Source of the DNA: UBA6912 sp041611095
Lineage (GTDB): Bacteria; Actinomycetota; Acidimicrobiia; Spongiisociales; UBA5794
Assembly: GCA_041611095.1 (NCBI GenBank)
Contig: JBFINP010000027.1
Coordinates: forward strand, 1-36,920
Direction of reading: 5' to 3'
DNA: 36,920 nucleotides
How positions within the stretch are numbered: the first letter of the stretch is position 1; each line of letters begins with the position of its first letter. This document shows positions 1-7,115 of the stretch, one piece after another. The notes under the pieces are model-generated. The model ran no database searches, was not told where the DNA came from, and worked only from the letters and a program-made list of their open reading frames with translations. The position numbers and the translations under genes are program-made.

Positions 1-28
1 CCACGGTCGCCCGGACCTGCGGCACCCG

Positions 29-505
29 TCAGTCCGGGGCGTCCTCGGCCTTTGCGATGAGATACCCGCGTGCCCGCTCGGCCAGCTCGTACCGCCCGAC
101 CAGCTTCCAGAACGAGCGGTTGTGGTTCGGGACGACGAGGTGGGCGAGCTCGTGCACGATGATGTAGTCCAGCACCCAGCGGGGAAACGAGGCCGCCCGC
201 CGGGAGATCCGGATCTTGCCCGAGGAGATGGTGCAGGACCCCCACAGGGTGCTCTGCCGTCCCGACCACTCGATCGATTGCGGCGAGGGAAGCCGGTAGC
301 GGGCGACGAGGCGACGGGCCCGGTCCGCGAGGTCGATGCGATCTGCGTCCTGGCGATCGCGGAAACGACGCTCCATGGTCGTCACCCAGTGGCGCTCTTC
401 GGCGTCGGTGAACCGGTCCGGGATGGCGACGTGGAGCACACCGTCGACGAGCCGGGCCTGGACCGTCTTGTGACGGCGCGAACTGCGTTTCACCTTGACC
501 TGCAT
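29..505 (-). CDS. YgjP/SprT-like zinc metallopeptidase (M48-type, DUF45)
   Basis: This 158-residue protein resembles the YgjP/DUF45 family of small soluble metallopeptidase-fold proteins. HELAH at residues 118-122 supplies two zinc ligands and the catalytic Glu. His128 in the following PNHNRSFW segment is the likely third ligand (HExxHx5H), and the segment ending in W is typical of the family. The ATG at 505 is preferred because homologues begin near the MQVKVKRSSRR segment; the frame stays open further upstream, but that extension has no family likeness. It is divergent from the zinc-finger gene at 597. The cellular substrate is not known for this family. The family call is firm and the role is open. 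Confidence 0.8.
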   Translation of the reverse strand: MQVKVKRSSRRHKTVQARLVDGVLHVAIPDRFTDAEERHWVTTMERRFRDRQDADRIDLADRARRLVARYRLPSPQSIEWSGRQSTLWGSCTISSGKIRISRRAASFPRWVLDYIIVHELAHLVVPNHNRSFWKLVGRYELAERARGYLIAKAEDAPD

Positions 506-596
506 ACGGCGATCGTACCCTCGGCGGGCGACACGGATGAGGCACACCCCGCTCATCCTTTGGCTGCGCCGCGGCGGGTCGTACCATCGGTAGACC

Positions 597-953
597 ATGT
601 CACGACGACTCCCCCGATGCGCGTGGTGTGGCCGGGAGTTCGAGCCGAATGCCGGCCCGGGAAGACCGCGGCGTTTCTGCCGTCGGAGCCACCGCCAGCG
701 CCACTACGAGGCCACCCGCCTCGCCGAGCGTCACGGTCTCGGACCTCGGGATGCCCTGGTCGATCGGCGAACACTCGGCCGCCTCAACGACCGGCTGTAC
801 GTACTCGCGGCCGCTTGTGAAGACGTCCGCCAGGACATCGCCCAGTCGCCGGATCTCGACACGTACCGCGATGCGGTAGTGCATCTGCTGGAGGCGGCGT
901 TGCCGCTACAGGGGGCGTACGTCGAACCGAGGGCCGTGGGCGCCGACGACTGA
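597..953 (+). CDS. small CxxC zinc-finger hypothetical protein
   Basis: This 118-residue soluble protein has a Cys/His-rich N-terminus. CAWC lies at residues 8-11, and an FCRRSHRQRHYEA segment follows near residues 27-39, giving a plausible treble-clef zinc site (CxxC plus C and H). The remainder is helical and charged, with no signal peptide. Similar short proteins with a GRPRRFC...HRQRxYEA signature occur widely in actinobacteria as conserved hypotheticals. The gene is divergent from the metalloprotease, and the 91-nt gap must hold both promoters. A nucleic-acid-binding role is possible from the basic zinc-finger segment, but this is inference. Confidence 0.7.
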   Translation: MSRRLPRCAWCGREFEPNAGPGRPRRFCRRSHRQRHYEATRLAERHGLGPRDALVDRRTLGRLNDRLYVLAAACEDVRQDIAQSPDLDTYRDAVVHLLEAALPLQGAYVEPRAVGADD

Positions 954-1025
954 GGGCGGGCGACTCAGAGATCTCGGTATCACGCGACGGTGACCACGAG
1001 GATCTCGCCGCTCCGACTGCGCCAC

Positions 1026-1142
1026 GTTGAGATACGCGCCCACCGGCCGGACAAGATCGGTGATGAACGCGAACAGGTCGTCGTCGGGCGCGGTCCAGTC
1101 GAAACTGCTCTGCTCGTCCTCGATGTAGCCGTCGAGGGACAC
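1026..1142 (-). pseudogene. N-terminal fragment of a RibD/DHFR-like reductase
   Basis: Read from the GTG at 1142, about 39 residues (SLDGYIEDEQ, FDWTAPDDDLFAF, RPVGAYL) match the start of the dihydrofolate-reductase-like 'RibD C-terminal domain' family. A family member should continue for about 150 more residues, but the similarity stops after GAYLN and the frame turns into arginine-rich noise. A stop codon lies 12 nt upstream of the GTG, so the usual beta strand before SLDGYI is also missing. Both ends are therefore lost, which fits a decayed gene or deletion remnant. It lies between two healthy loci and has no mobile-element marks. Confidence 0.6.
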
Positions 1143-1332
1143 GTTTGCTATCTAGATCAGCTTGCCGTGTCATGGCCTCGACTCACGCGACACCGTTCGC
1201 GACGACCTGGCGACAACCGCCGACAGCCCCTCGACCCGCTCGAAACCGTCACTCGGCGCTCGTCACACGTGCTGTCCCCACTGCTCGGGCCGGCACCTCG
1301 AATCCGCGGTCTGCCTCATACCGAGAGCCGCA

Positions 1333-1905
1333 TCAGGATCCGATACGGTCGACGAAGTCGGTGATCTCCGCTTCGAAGCTCGCCCGGCGGTGCAGATCGA
1401 ACTCCTCCCAGGTCGCAAGCGTGGTCGGGTCGGTGACCCGGTCGATGAACAGGTGGCCGTTGAGATGGTCGACCTCGTGCTGGAACGTGCCGGCGGTGAG
1501 GCCCGCAACCACGAGATCCACCGGCTCACCGTGGCGGTTCAGTGCGCTCACTCGAACTCGCAGATGGCGCCGGATGTCGCCCCGCAACGGCACGCTGAGG
1601 CAACCCTCGTTGAGCGGGAACGTCTCGTCTCCGAGGTACTCCAGCTCGGGATTCACCAGCACCGTGAGCGGAATCGGCGGCTTGTAGGGGTAACGGGTGT
1701 TGTCGCTCACCTCGATGGTGCAGATGCGGACCGGTTCTCCCACCTGGTTGGCGGCGATGCCGGCGCCGTTGGCGTGCCGCATCGTGTCGATCAGGTCGTC
1801 GATCAGCGCCTGCGTCGCGGACTGGGCCAGCTCGGCAGGGGAGACGGTCCGTGCGGCGGTCCGCAGCACGGGATGGCCGATCTGGACGATCTGACGGAGC
1901 GCCAT
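1333..1905 (-). CDS. def: peptide deformylase-family protein at the end of the hut operon
   Basis: This 190-residue protein has all three deformylase motifs: GAGIAANQVG at 47-56, EGCLSVP at 100-106 (metal ligand Cys102) and QHEVDH at 142-147 (His143, catalytic Glu144, His147). The family removes formyl groups from N-formyl amines and releases formate. An insert at about 67-81 (SDNTRYPYKPPIPLT) separates it from the shortest housekeeping enzymes and resembles the longer secondary copies. It starts 9 nt after hutI on the same strand, so it is probably the last gene of hutUFI. HutF makes N-formylglutamate and no hutG is present, so this enzyme may take that role. A plain housekeeping deformylase remains possible. 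Confidence 0.88.
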   Translation of the reverse strand: MALRQIVQIGHPVLRTAARTVSPAELAQSATQALIDDLIDTMRHANGAGIAANQVGEPVRICTIEVSDNTRYPYKPPIPLTVLVNPELEYLGDETFPLNEGCLSVPLRGDIRRHLRVRVSALNRHGEPVDLVVAGLTAGTFQHEVDHLNGHLFIDRVTDPTTLATWEEFDLHRRASFEAEITDFVDRIGS

Positions 1906-1914
1906 GTCACACCC

Positions 1915-3141
1915 TCAGCTCTCGGACCCACGCGAAGAGGTCATCTCGCCGGCCACCCAGACCTCGGCGCATAGATCCATGCCCATCCAGTAGAGCAGTT
2001 CGGCGGGATGCTCTGCGTCCCAGACTGCGATGTCGGCCCGGAGGCCTGCGGCCAGCACGCCCCTGTCGGCGAGACCCAGGGCCATGGCCGCATTGCGCGT
2101 CACCCCGAGGATGGCCTCCTCAGGAGTGAGGCCGTAGAGCAGCGCACCCAGGTTGCAGACGAGTGCGAGATCGGCGACCGGTGAGGTCCCGGGGTTGAGG
2201 TCGGTCGCCAGGGCGATCGGCACCCCGTGCCGGCGCAGCGCCGCGATCGGGGGCCGCTCGGCGACCTGGAGCACGTGGGCGGCGCCCGGCAGCAACACGG
2301 CCACCATCCCCGCCTGCGCCATGGCCGCCACGTCGGCGTCCGATGCGTGTTCCAGGTGGTCGGCCGACAGGGCATTATGGGCGGCGGCGACGGCGATCCC
2401 TCGGTTGGCGGACAACTGGGCGCCGTGGATCTTGACGGGCAACCCGTGCTTCGCCGCAGCGGTGAAGATGTGATTCGTCTGCTCAGGGGAGAACGCGATG
2501 TGCTCGCAGAACACATCGACGGCGTCGGCGAGTCCCTCAGCGGCCACCGCGGGCAGCATCTCGTGCACGACGAGGTCGACGTAGCCCTCGCTGTTGCCCT
2601 CCCACTCGGCCGGAACCGCATGCGCTCCAAGGAAGGTACTGCGCACGCTCGCCCCCGCATCGGCGTTCAGGCGACGAGCGATGCGCAGCATCGTGAGCTC
2701 CGTGCCGACGTCGAGGCCGTAGCCGGACTTGACCTCCACCGTCGTGACGCCACCGGTGTGCAGCCGCTGGAGCCTGCGGAATGCGGAGGCGTACAAGTCC
2801 TCTTCGCCGGCGGCGCGCGTGGCTGCAACCGTGCTGCGGATCCCGCCGCCCGAAGCGGCGATCTGCTCGTACGTCGCTCCGCCGAGACGGGAAGCGAACT
2901 CGCCGACGCGATTGCCGCCGAAGATCAGATGGGTGTGACAGTCGATCAGACCCGGCGTGACGAGGCGGCCGCCGAGGGACCGGCGCTGCGCACCGTCGGG
3001 GATCGCAACGTCGTCGCGGGCACCGACGGCAGTGATCTCACCGCCCTCTACCACGACCACGCCGTCGTATAGCAGGCCGTACCCAGCGCGGTCGGCCATG
3101 GTCGCCACGGTCGCATCGGTGAAGGCGATCACTCCGCTCAC
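1915..3141 (-). CDS. hutI: imidazolonepropionase (HutI)
   Basis: HutI opens the ring of 4-imidazolone-5-propionate to give formiminoglutamate, the third step of histidine breakdown. The 408-residue protein is an amidohydrolase-type TIM barrel. It carries CHTHLIFGGNR (His69 and His71 metal ligands), the KSGYGLD segment and ATDLNPGTS near the C-terminal side of the barrel. The start chosen is the GTG at 3141, because it forms a GTGA overlap with the hutF stop, the same junction used between hutU and hutF. Another GTG at 3159 is in frame. The protein is cytoplasmic and near the usual length of 400-420 residues. Confidence 0.93.
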   Translation of the reverse strand: MSGVIAFTDATVATMADRAGYGLLYDGVVVVEGGEITAVGARDDVAIPDGAQRRSLGGRLVTPGLIDCHTHLIFGGNRVGEFASRLGGATYEQIAASGGGIRSTVAATRAAGEEDLYASAFRRLQRLHTGGVTTVEVKSGYGLDVGTELTMLRIARRLNADAGASVRSTFLGAHAVPAEWEGNSEGYVDLVVHEMLPAVAAEGLADAVDVFCEHIAFSPEQTNHIFTAAAKHGLPVKIHGAQLSANRGIAVAAAHNALSADHLEHASDADVAAMAQAGMVAVLLPGAAHVLQVAERPPIAALRRHGVPIALATDLNPGTSPVADLALVCNLGALLYGLTPEEAILGVTRNAAMALGLADRGVLAAGLRADIAVWDAEHPAELLYWMGMDLCAEVWVAGEMTSSRGSES

Positions 3142-4481
3142 GAGAACGCCCCTCGCCACAGCCCATCGACGACGGAGCCAAGGCGCTCCAACGCGCCGTC
3201 GACCGCGTCGATCTGACCAGCCTTGACCACGTGGCGACCGTGGACGACGACATCCGATACATCGCCGGCACTCGCGGAAAAGGCCACGTGGTCGACCTGC
3301 GCGATGTCCGTTCCGGCGAGGCCCCAGGAGCCGGGCCGGACGGTGACGAGATCGGCGAGGCGCCCCGGAGCGATCATTCCCGCATCCACGCCGAGGCTGC
3401 GGGCGCCGCCGGTGGTTGCAGCGGCGAGGAGTGCAGCGGGGGAGTGGAGGCCGCGTCTCCCCAGCCGCATGCGATCGTGCAGCTCGATGCCTCGCATCTC
3501 TTCGAAAGGATCGATGGCTGCGTGGCTGTCCGTGCCCAGCGCAAGCGTGGCACCCGCCGCAGCGAGCTCGCTGAAGGGACCGAGGCCGTCGCCGAGGTCG
3601 CGTTCGGTGGTGGGGCAGACGACGATCGACACCTCGCCGCGGCCGAGGGCCACGATGTCGGCCGGTTCGAGGTGGGTGGCGTGTATCGCCGAGGTCGTCG
3701 GTTCCAGCAGGCCGGCGTGCTCGAGGAGGGCGGTCGGGGAGCGCCCCGTCGCCGCAACCGTCGCACTGTTCTCGGCGGGTTGCTCCGAGAGGTGGATGTG
3801 GAGGGGACAGCCGAGCCGGTGCGCCACGTCACCCAGCCTTGCCAGATCTGCGGGCGGCACGGCGCGGACGGAGTGGGCGGCGACGGCGAGCGATGCGAGG
3901 GGTGCACCGTCGAGCTCCCTTGCCAGCTCGCCGACCCGGTCCGCCCAGACGGTGACGTCGCCGTCGCTGAAACGGAGCTGCACACCCTCGGCCGGGGCCG
4001 CGAACGACCCGCGCAGATAGCAGACGTCGATCAGGACCAGGCGGATTCCCACGGCGGCCGCAGCTCGGACGAGCGCCCAGCCCATCTCGTTCGGTTCGGC
4101 GTAGCGGCGGCCGCCACGCTCATGATGCAGGTAATGGAACTCGCCGACGGTCGTGAAGCCGGCTGCGAGCATCTCGGCGTATACGCCGATGGCGAGCTCC
4201 TCGTAGGTCTCGGGGGTGAAGCGCTCCGCCACGCGGTACATGCCCTCCCGCCACGACCAGAAGTCGCCCGAACCGTGGGTGCGGCCTCGCAACGTCCGAT
4301 GGAAGGCATGGGAGTGGGCGTTGACGAATCCAGGCACGGTGAGCCCTTCGAGCGTGGTCGAACCAGGGTCACGAGGCGCTCCGGGCGTCACGGCGGTGAT
4401 GCGGCCCGTGCCGACGGTGATGGCCACCTCGCGTTCCACCTCGGTCCCGACGAGGGCGTATTGGGCGTGGTATGCGGTCAC
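3138..4481 (-). CDS. hutF: formimidoylglutamate deiminase (HutF)
   Basis: HutF converts N-formimino-L-glutamate to N-formyl-L-glutamate plus ammonia, so this operon uses the five-step hut route rather than HutG-type formiminoglutamase. The 447-residue amidohydrolase shows NAHSHAFHR (His57, His59), an IHLSEQ segment, HATHL, CPTTERDLGDG and GTDSHAAIDPFEEMR, all typical of HutF. The GTG at 4481 overlaps the hutU stop as GTGA. The frame stays open far upstream inside hutU, but that extension has no family character. The next enzyme expected is an N-formylglutamate deformylase; no canonical hutG lies in the window. Confidence 0.93.
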   Translation of the reverse strand: MTAYHAQYALVGTEVEREVAITVGTGRITAVTPGAPRDPGSTTLEGLTVPGFVNAHSHAFHRTLRGRTHGSGDFWSWREGMYRVAERFTPETYEELAIGVYAEMLAAGFTTVGEFHYLHHERGGRRYAEPNEMGWALVRAAAAVGIRLVLIDVCYLRGSFAAPAEGVQLRFSDGDVTVWADRVGELARELDGAPLASLAVAAHSVRAVPPADLARLGDVAHRLGCPLHIHLSEQPAENSATVAATGRSPTALLEHAGLLEPTTSAIHATHLEPADIVALGRGEVSIVVCPTTERDLGDGLGPFSELAAAGATLALGTDSHAAIDPFEEMRGIELHDRMRLGRRGLHSPAALLAAATTGGARSLGVDAGMIAPGRLADLVTVRPGSWGLAGTDIAQVDHVAFSASAGDVSDVVVHGRHVVKAGQIDAVDGALERLGSVVDGLWRGAFS

Positions 4482-6127
4482 GTACTCGGCGCCATGGGTA
4501 TGTGCACCCCCCGCTCGGCGGCGACCTCGCGGGCGATCGTGTACCCGGCATCGGCGTGGCGCATCACCCCGGTGGCGGGGTCCGTCGTGAGAACTCGCTC
4601 CAGGCGTTGTGCGGCGAGGTCCGTGCCGTCGGCGACGACGACCATACCGGCGTGGATGGAGCGTCCGATGCCCACACCCCCGCCGTGGTGGACGCTGACC
4701 CACGAGGCACCCGACGCGGTGTTGGCGAGAGCGTTCAGGATCGGCCAGTCGGCAATGGCGTCGCTGCCGTCCCGCATCGCCTCCGTCTCCCGATAGGGCG
4801 AGGCGACGCTCCCGGAGTCGAGATGGTCGCGGCCGATCACGATCGGCGCCCGCAGCTCGCCACGGTGCACCATCTCGTTGAACCGCCGGCCCAGTCGCGC
4901 CCGCTCCCCGTAGCCGAGCCAGCAGATGCGCGCCGGGAGCCCTTGATAGGCGACGCGCTCGCCGGCCAGGCGAATCCAGCGCGTCAGCGCCTCGTCTTCG
5001 GGGAACTCCTCCATGACGGCGCGATCGGTTGCAGCGATGTCGGCGGTGTCGCCGGACAGCGCTACCCACCGGAACGGACCCTTCCCCTCACAGAAGAGCG
5101 GCCGGATATAGGCGGGGATGAAGCCCGGATAGGCGAACGCATCCTCGAAGCCGCCGAGCTCGGCCTCGGCGCGGAGGCTGTTCCCGTAGTCGAAGACCTC
5201 GGCGCCGGCGTGAAGGAAACCGACCATCGCTTCGCAGTGCCGGGCCATGCTGGTGCGCGCCCGCCGGGTGAAACCCTCCGGGTCGTCGGAGCGCATTCGC
5301 TCCGCCGCCTCGATCGACACGTCGACGGGGATGTACGAGAGCGGATCGTGGGCCGAAGTCTGATCGGTGACGATGTCTGCGGGAAAGTCGATCTCGAGCA
5401 GCCGTGGCACGACTTCGGCGGCGTTCCCGACGAGGCCAACCGACAGCGGGCGCCCCTCCCGGCGGGCCGCGACGCACCGGCCGACCGCGTCCTCGACATC
5501 GTCGGCGGCTTCGTCGAGATAGCGCGTATCGAGGCGCCGCTGGACGCTATGCGGATCGACGTCGATGCACAGAGCCACCCCGCCGTTCATGGTGACGGCG
5601 AGGGGCTGCGCACCGCCCATCCCGCCCAGGCCCGCGGTCAGGGTGATGGTTCCGGTCAGGTCGCCGCCAAAACGGCGCCGGGCGATCTCGGCGAAACACT
5701 CGTACGTGCCTTGGAGGATTCCTTGGGTGCCGATGTAGATCCACGAGCCTGCCGTCATCTGCCCGTACATCGTCAACCCGGCTGCCTCCAGCCTGCGGAA
5801 CTCGTCATTCGTCGCCCAATCGGGAACGAGGAGCGAGTTGGCGATCAGAACGCGCGGAGCCCACTCGTTCGTTCTCACCACACCCACCGGCTTGCCGGAT
5901 TGCACGAGCAGCGTCTCGTCGCCCGCGAGCCGGCGGAGCTCTCCCACGATGGCGTGATAGGCGTCCCACGATCGGGCGGCCTTCCCGGAACCCCCGTACA
6001 CGACCAGCCGATCCGGATGCTCCGCCACCTCGGGATCGAGGTTGTTCATCAGCATGCGCATTGCGGCTTCCTGCGGCCAGCCCTTGCAGGCCAGCGAGGT
6101 GCCGCGAGGGGCACGGACGACGGGCAC
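4478..6127 (-). CDS. hutU: urocanate hydratase (HutU)
   Basis: HutU adds water to urocanate with tightly bound NAD+ to give imidazolonepropionate. The 549-residue length is normal. NAD-binding GLGGMGGAQ is at 166-174, MNGG follows, and the family active-site cysteine lies in ICWLGYGER. Family landmarks YGGSGKAARSW, ETLLVQSGKPVG and VHHGGGVGIGRS are present. The start is the GTG at 6127, with a strong GGAGGAGG ribosome-binding site four bases upstream (complement of 6132-6139). It is the first gene of hutU-hutF-hutI-def and is divergent from an IclR regulator. No histidine ammonia-lyase (hutH) is in this window, so urocanate must come from a gene elsewhere or from uptake. Confidence 0.96.
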   Translation of the reverse strand: MPVVRAPRGTSLACKGWPQEAAMRMLMNNLDPEVAEHPDRLVVYGGSGKAARSWDAYHAIVGELRRLAGDETLLVQSGKPVGVVRTNEWAPRVLIANSLLVPDWATNDEFRRLEAAGLTMYGQMTAGSWIYIGTQGILQGTYECFAEIARRRFGGDLTGTITLTAGLGGMGGAQPLAVTMNGGVALCIDVDPHSVQRRLDTRYLDEAADDVEDAVGRCVAARREGRPLSVGLVGNAAEVVPRLLEIDFPADIVTDQTSAHDPLSYIPVDVSIEAAERMRSDDPEGFTRRARTSMARHCEAMVGFLHAGAEVFDYGNSLRAEAELGGFEDAFAYPGFIPAYIRPLFCEGKGPFRWVALSGDTADIAATDRAVMEEFPEDEALTRWIRLAGERVAYQGLPARICWLGYGERARLGRRFNEMVHRGELRAPIVIGRDHLDSGSVASPYRETEAMRDGSDAIADWPILNALANTASGASWVSVHHGGGVGIGRSIHAGMVVVADGTDLAAQRLERVLTTDPATGVMRHADAGYTIAREVAAERGVHIPMAPST

Positions 6128-6217
6128 GAGTCCTCCTCCGGGGGCGTCGGGCCATGGTACGGGTACGTCTCACGCCGTGGGGGATGTGTCACGGCCCAGG
6201 TCTCTCCCGATGGGCCG

Positions 6218-6242
6218 GTTCCACGATGTGGTACGGTTCCGC
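6218..6242. promoter_or_regulatory. IclR-type operator in the hutU / iclR divergent promoter
   Basis: GTTCCAC-GAT-GTGGTAC at 6218-6234 is a 17-bp inverted repeat with one mismatched pair. A further half-site GTTCCGC starts 18 bp after the first (6236-6242). GTTCCRC-N3-GYGGAAC is a typical IclR-family operator layout. The site lies between the start of hutU and the start of the IclR gene, so it may control both. The block matches 16453-16477 at 20 of 25 bases. Confidence 0.65.
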
Positions 6243-6274
6243 GCAGGGTCGGACGGCGCAGCACGAGGTCTCGC

Positions 6275-7024
6275 ATGAACCGTGTCCAGTCCGTGGATCG
6301 GGCCTTTCTGATCTTGCAGCGCATCGCCACGTCCGAGCTCGGCCTCACCGAGATCGCCGAGGACGTCGATCTCCCCAAGTCGACCGTCGCCCGCCTCTTG
6401 CACACCCTGGCGTCGATCGGAGCCGTCGATCGCGTCAGCAGCGACGGGACGTACCGGATCGGTGACGCCGTGCGCAACCTCGTGGGGGCGACACCGACGG
6501 TGGCCGACTTCGCCCGCCACGCCAGGCCCTATATGCGCATGCTCGCCCAAGAGGTCGGCGAGGACGCCGGTGTCAGCGTCCCGATTGCGACGGGCGTCCA
6601 CTACGCAGCCCAGGAGAGCGCCGAGAACCCAGTGGTGGTCGAGGACTGGACTGGCACCGTCGCTTCCTTTCACGTGGTCCCAGCAGGTCTCGTGATCCTT
6701 GCGTTCTCGCCCGGCGCCTGGGTCGACCGCGTGCTGGACGGTCCCCTCGAGGCGGCGACGCCTCGTACCGTCACCGACCCGGCTGCGATCCGTAGGCGGC
6801 TGGCCCAGATACGGGCCGATGGCTACTGCTGGGTGTACGGGGAGTTCCTCGAGGAGCTGAACTCGGTAGCGGCTCCGGTCTTCGGCGTGACCGGACTCAT
6901 CGGCGCCATCGGGGTGCACGGCCCTTCCTACCGCTTCCCGAAGGAGGGAGAGGAGGGCCGCATCGCCGGCCGGGTGGTCGATGTCGCCGCCAAGCTGTCG
7001 GAAGCTCATAGCAGGGCCCGCTGA
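6275..7024 (+). CDS. IclR-family transcriptional regulator
   Basis: This 249-residue protein is a standard IclR regulator. The N-terminal winged helix (residues 1-65) contains SVDRAFLILQRIA, LTEIAEDVDLPKSTVARLLHTL and a wing ending GTYRIG. A GAF-like effector domain fills residues 75-245, with the late segment NSVAAPVFGVTGLIGAIGVHGP. The start is the ATG at 6275. It is divergent from hutU and separated by an IclR-type operator, so autoregulation and control of hut are likely. The related operator pair at 16453-16487 suggests it also controls the corrinoid methyltransferase locus. Effector and sign of regulation cannot be read from sequence; urocanate or a methylated amine are candidates. Confidence 0.9.
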   Translation: MNRVQSVDRAFLILQRIATSELGLTEIAEDVDLPKSTVARLLHTLASIGAVDRVSSDGTYRIGDAVRNLVGATPTVADFARHARPYMRMLAQEVGEDAGVSVPIATGVHYAAQESAENPVVVEDWTGTVASFHVVPAGLVILAFSPGAWVDRVLDGPLEAATPRTVTDPAAIRRRLAQIRADGYCWVYGEFLEELNSVAAPVFGVTGLIGAIGVHGPSYRFPKEGEEGRIAGRVVDVAAKLSEAHSRAR

Positions 7025-7115
7025 GCTGAACTTTCGACCGGCGGCGCCCACGGTTCCGAAGGAGCCACTTCGCTAGGGTTCGGCCGTTCGCCTACACGCT
7101 GGAGTTGCATCGCCC

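Noticed and set aside
2227..3072. Long open frame on the plus strand opposite hutI.
   Set aside because: It has only shadow composition from the GC-biased third positions of hutI and no family likeness. The same holds for long frames opposite the FAD dehydrogenase and hutU.
4472..6274. Long plus-strand frame leading into the IclR gene without a stop.
   Set aside because: It lies antisense to hutU. Only the part from 6275 has IclR similarity, and the ATG there matches family starts.
7025..7115. Possible THF or glycine riboswitch before fhs.
   Set aside because: None of the conserved cores of those aptamers is present in the 91-nt gap.
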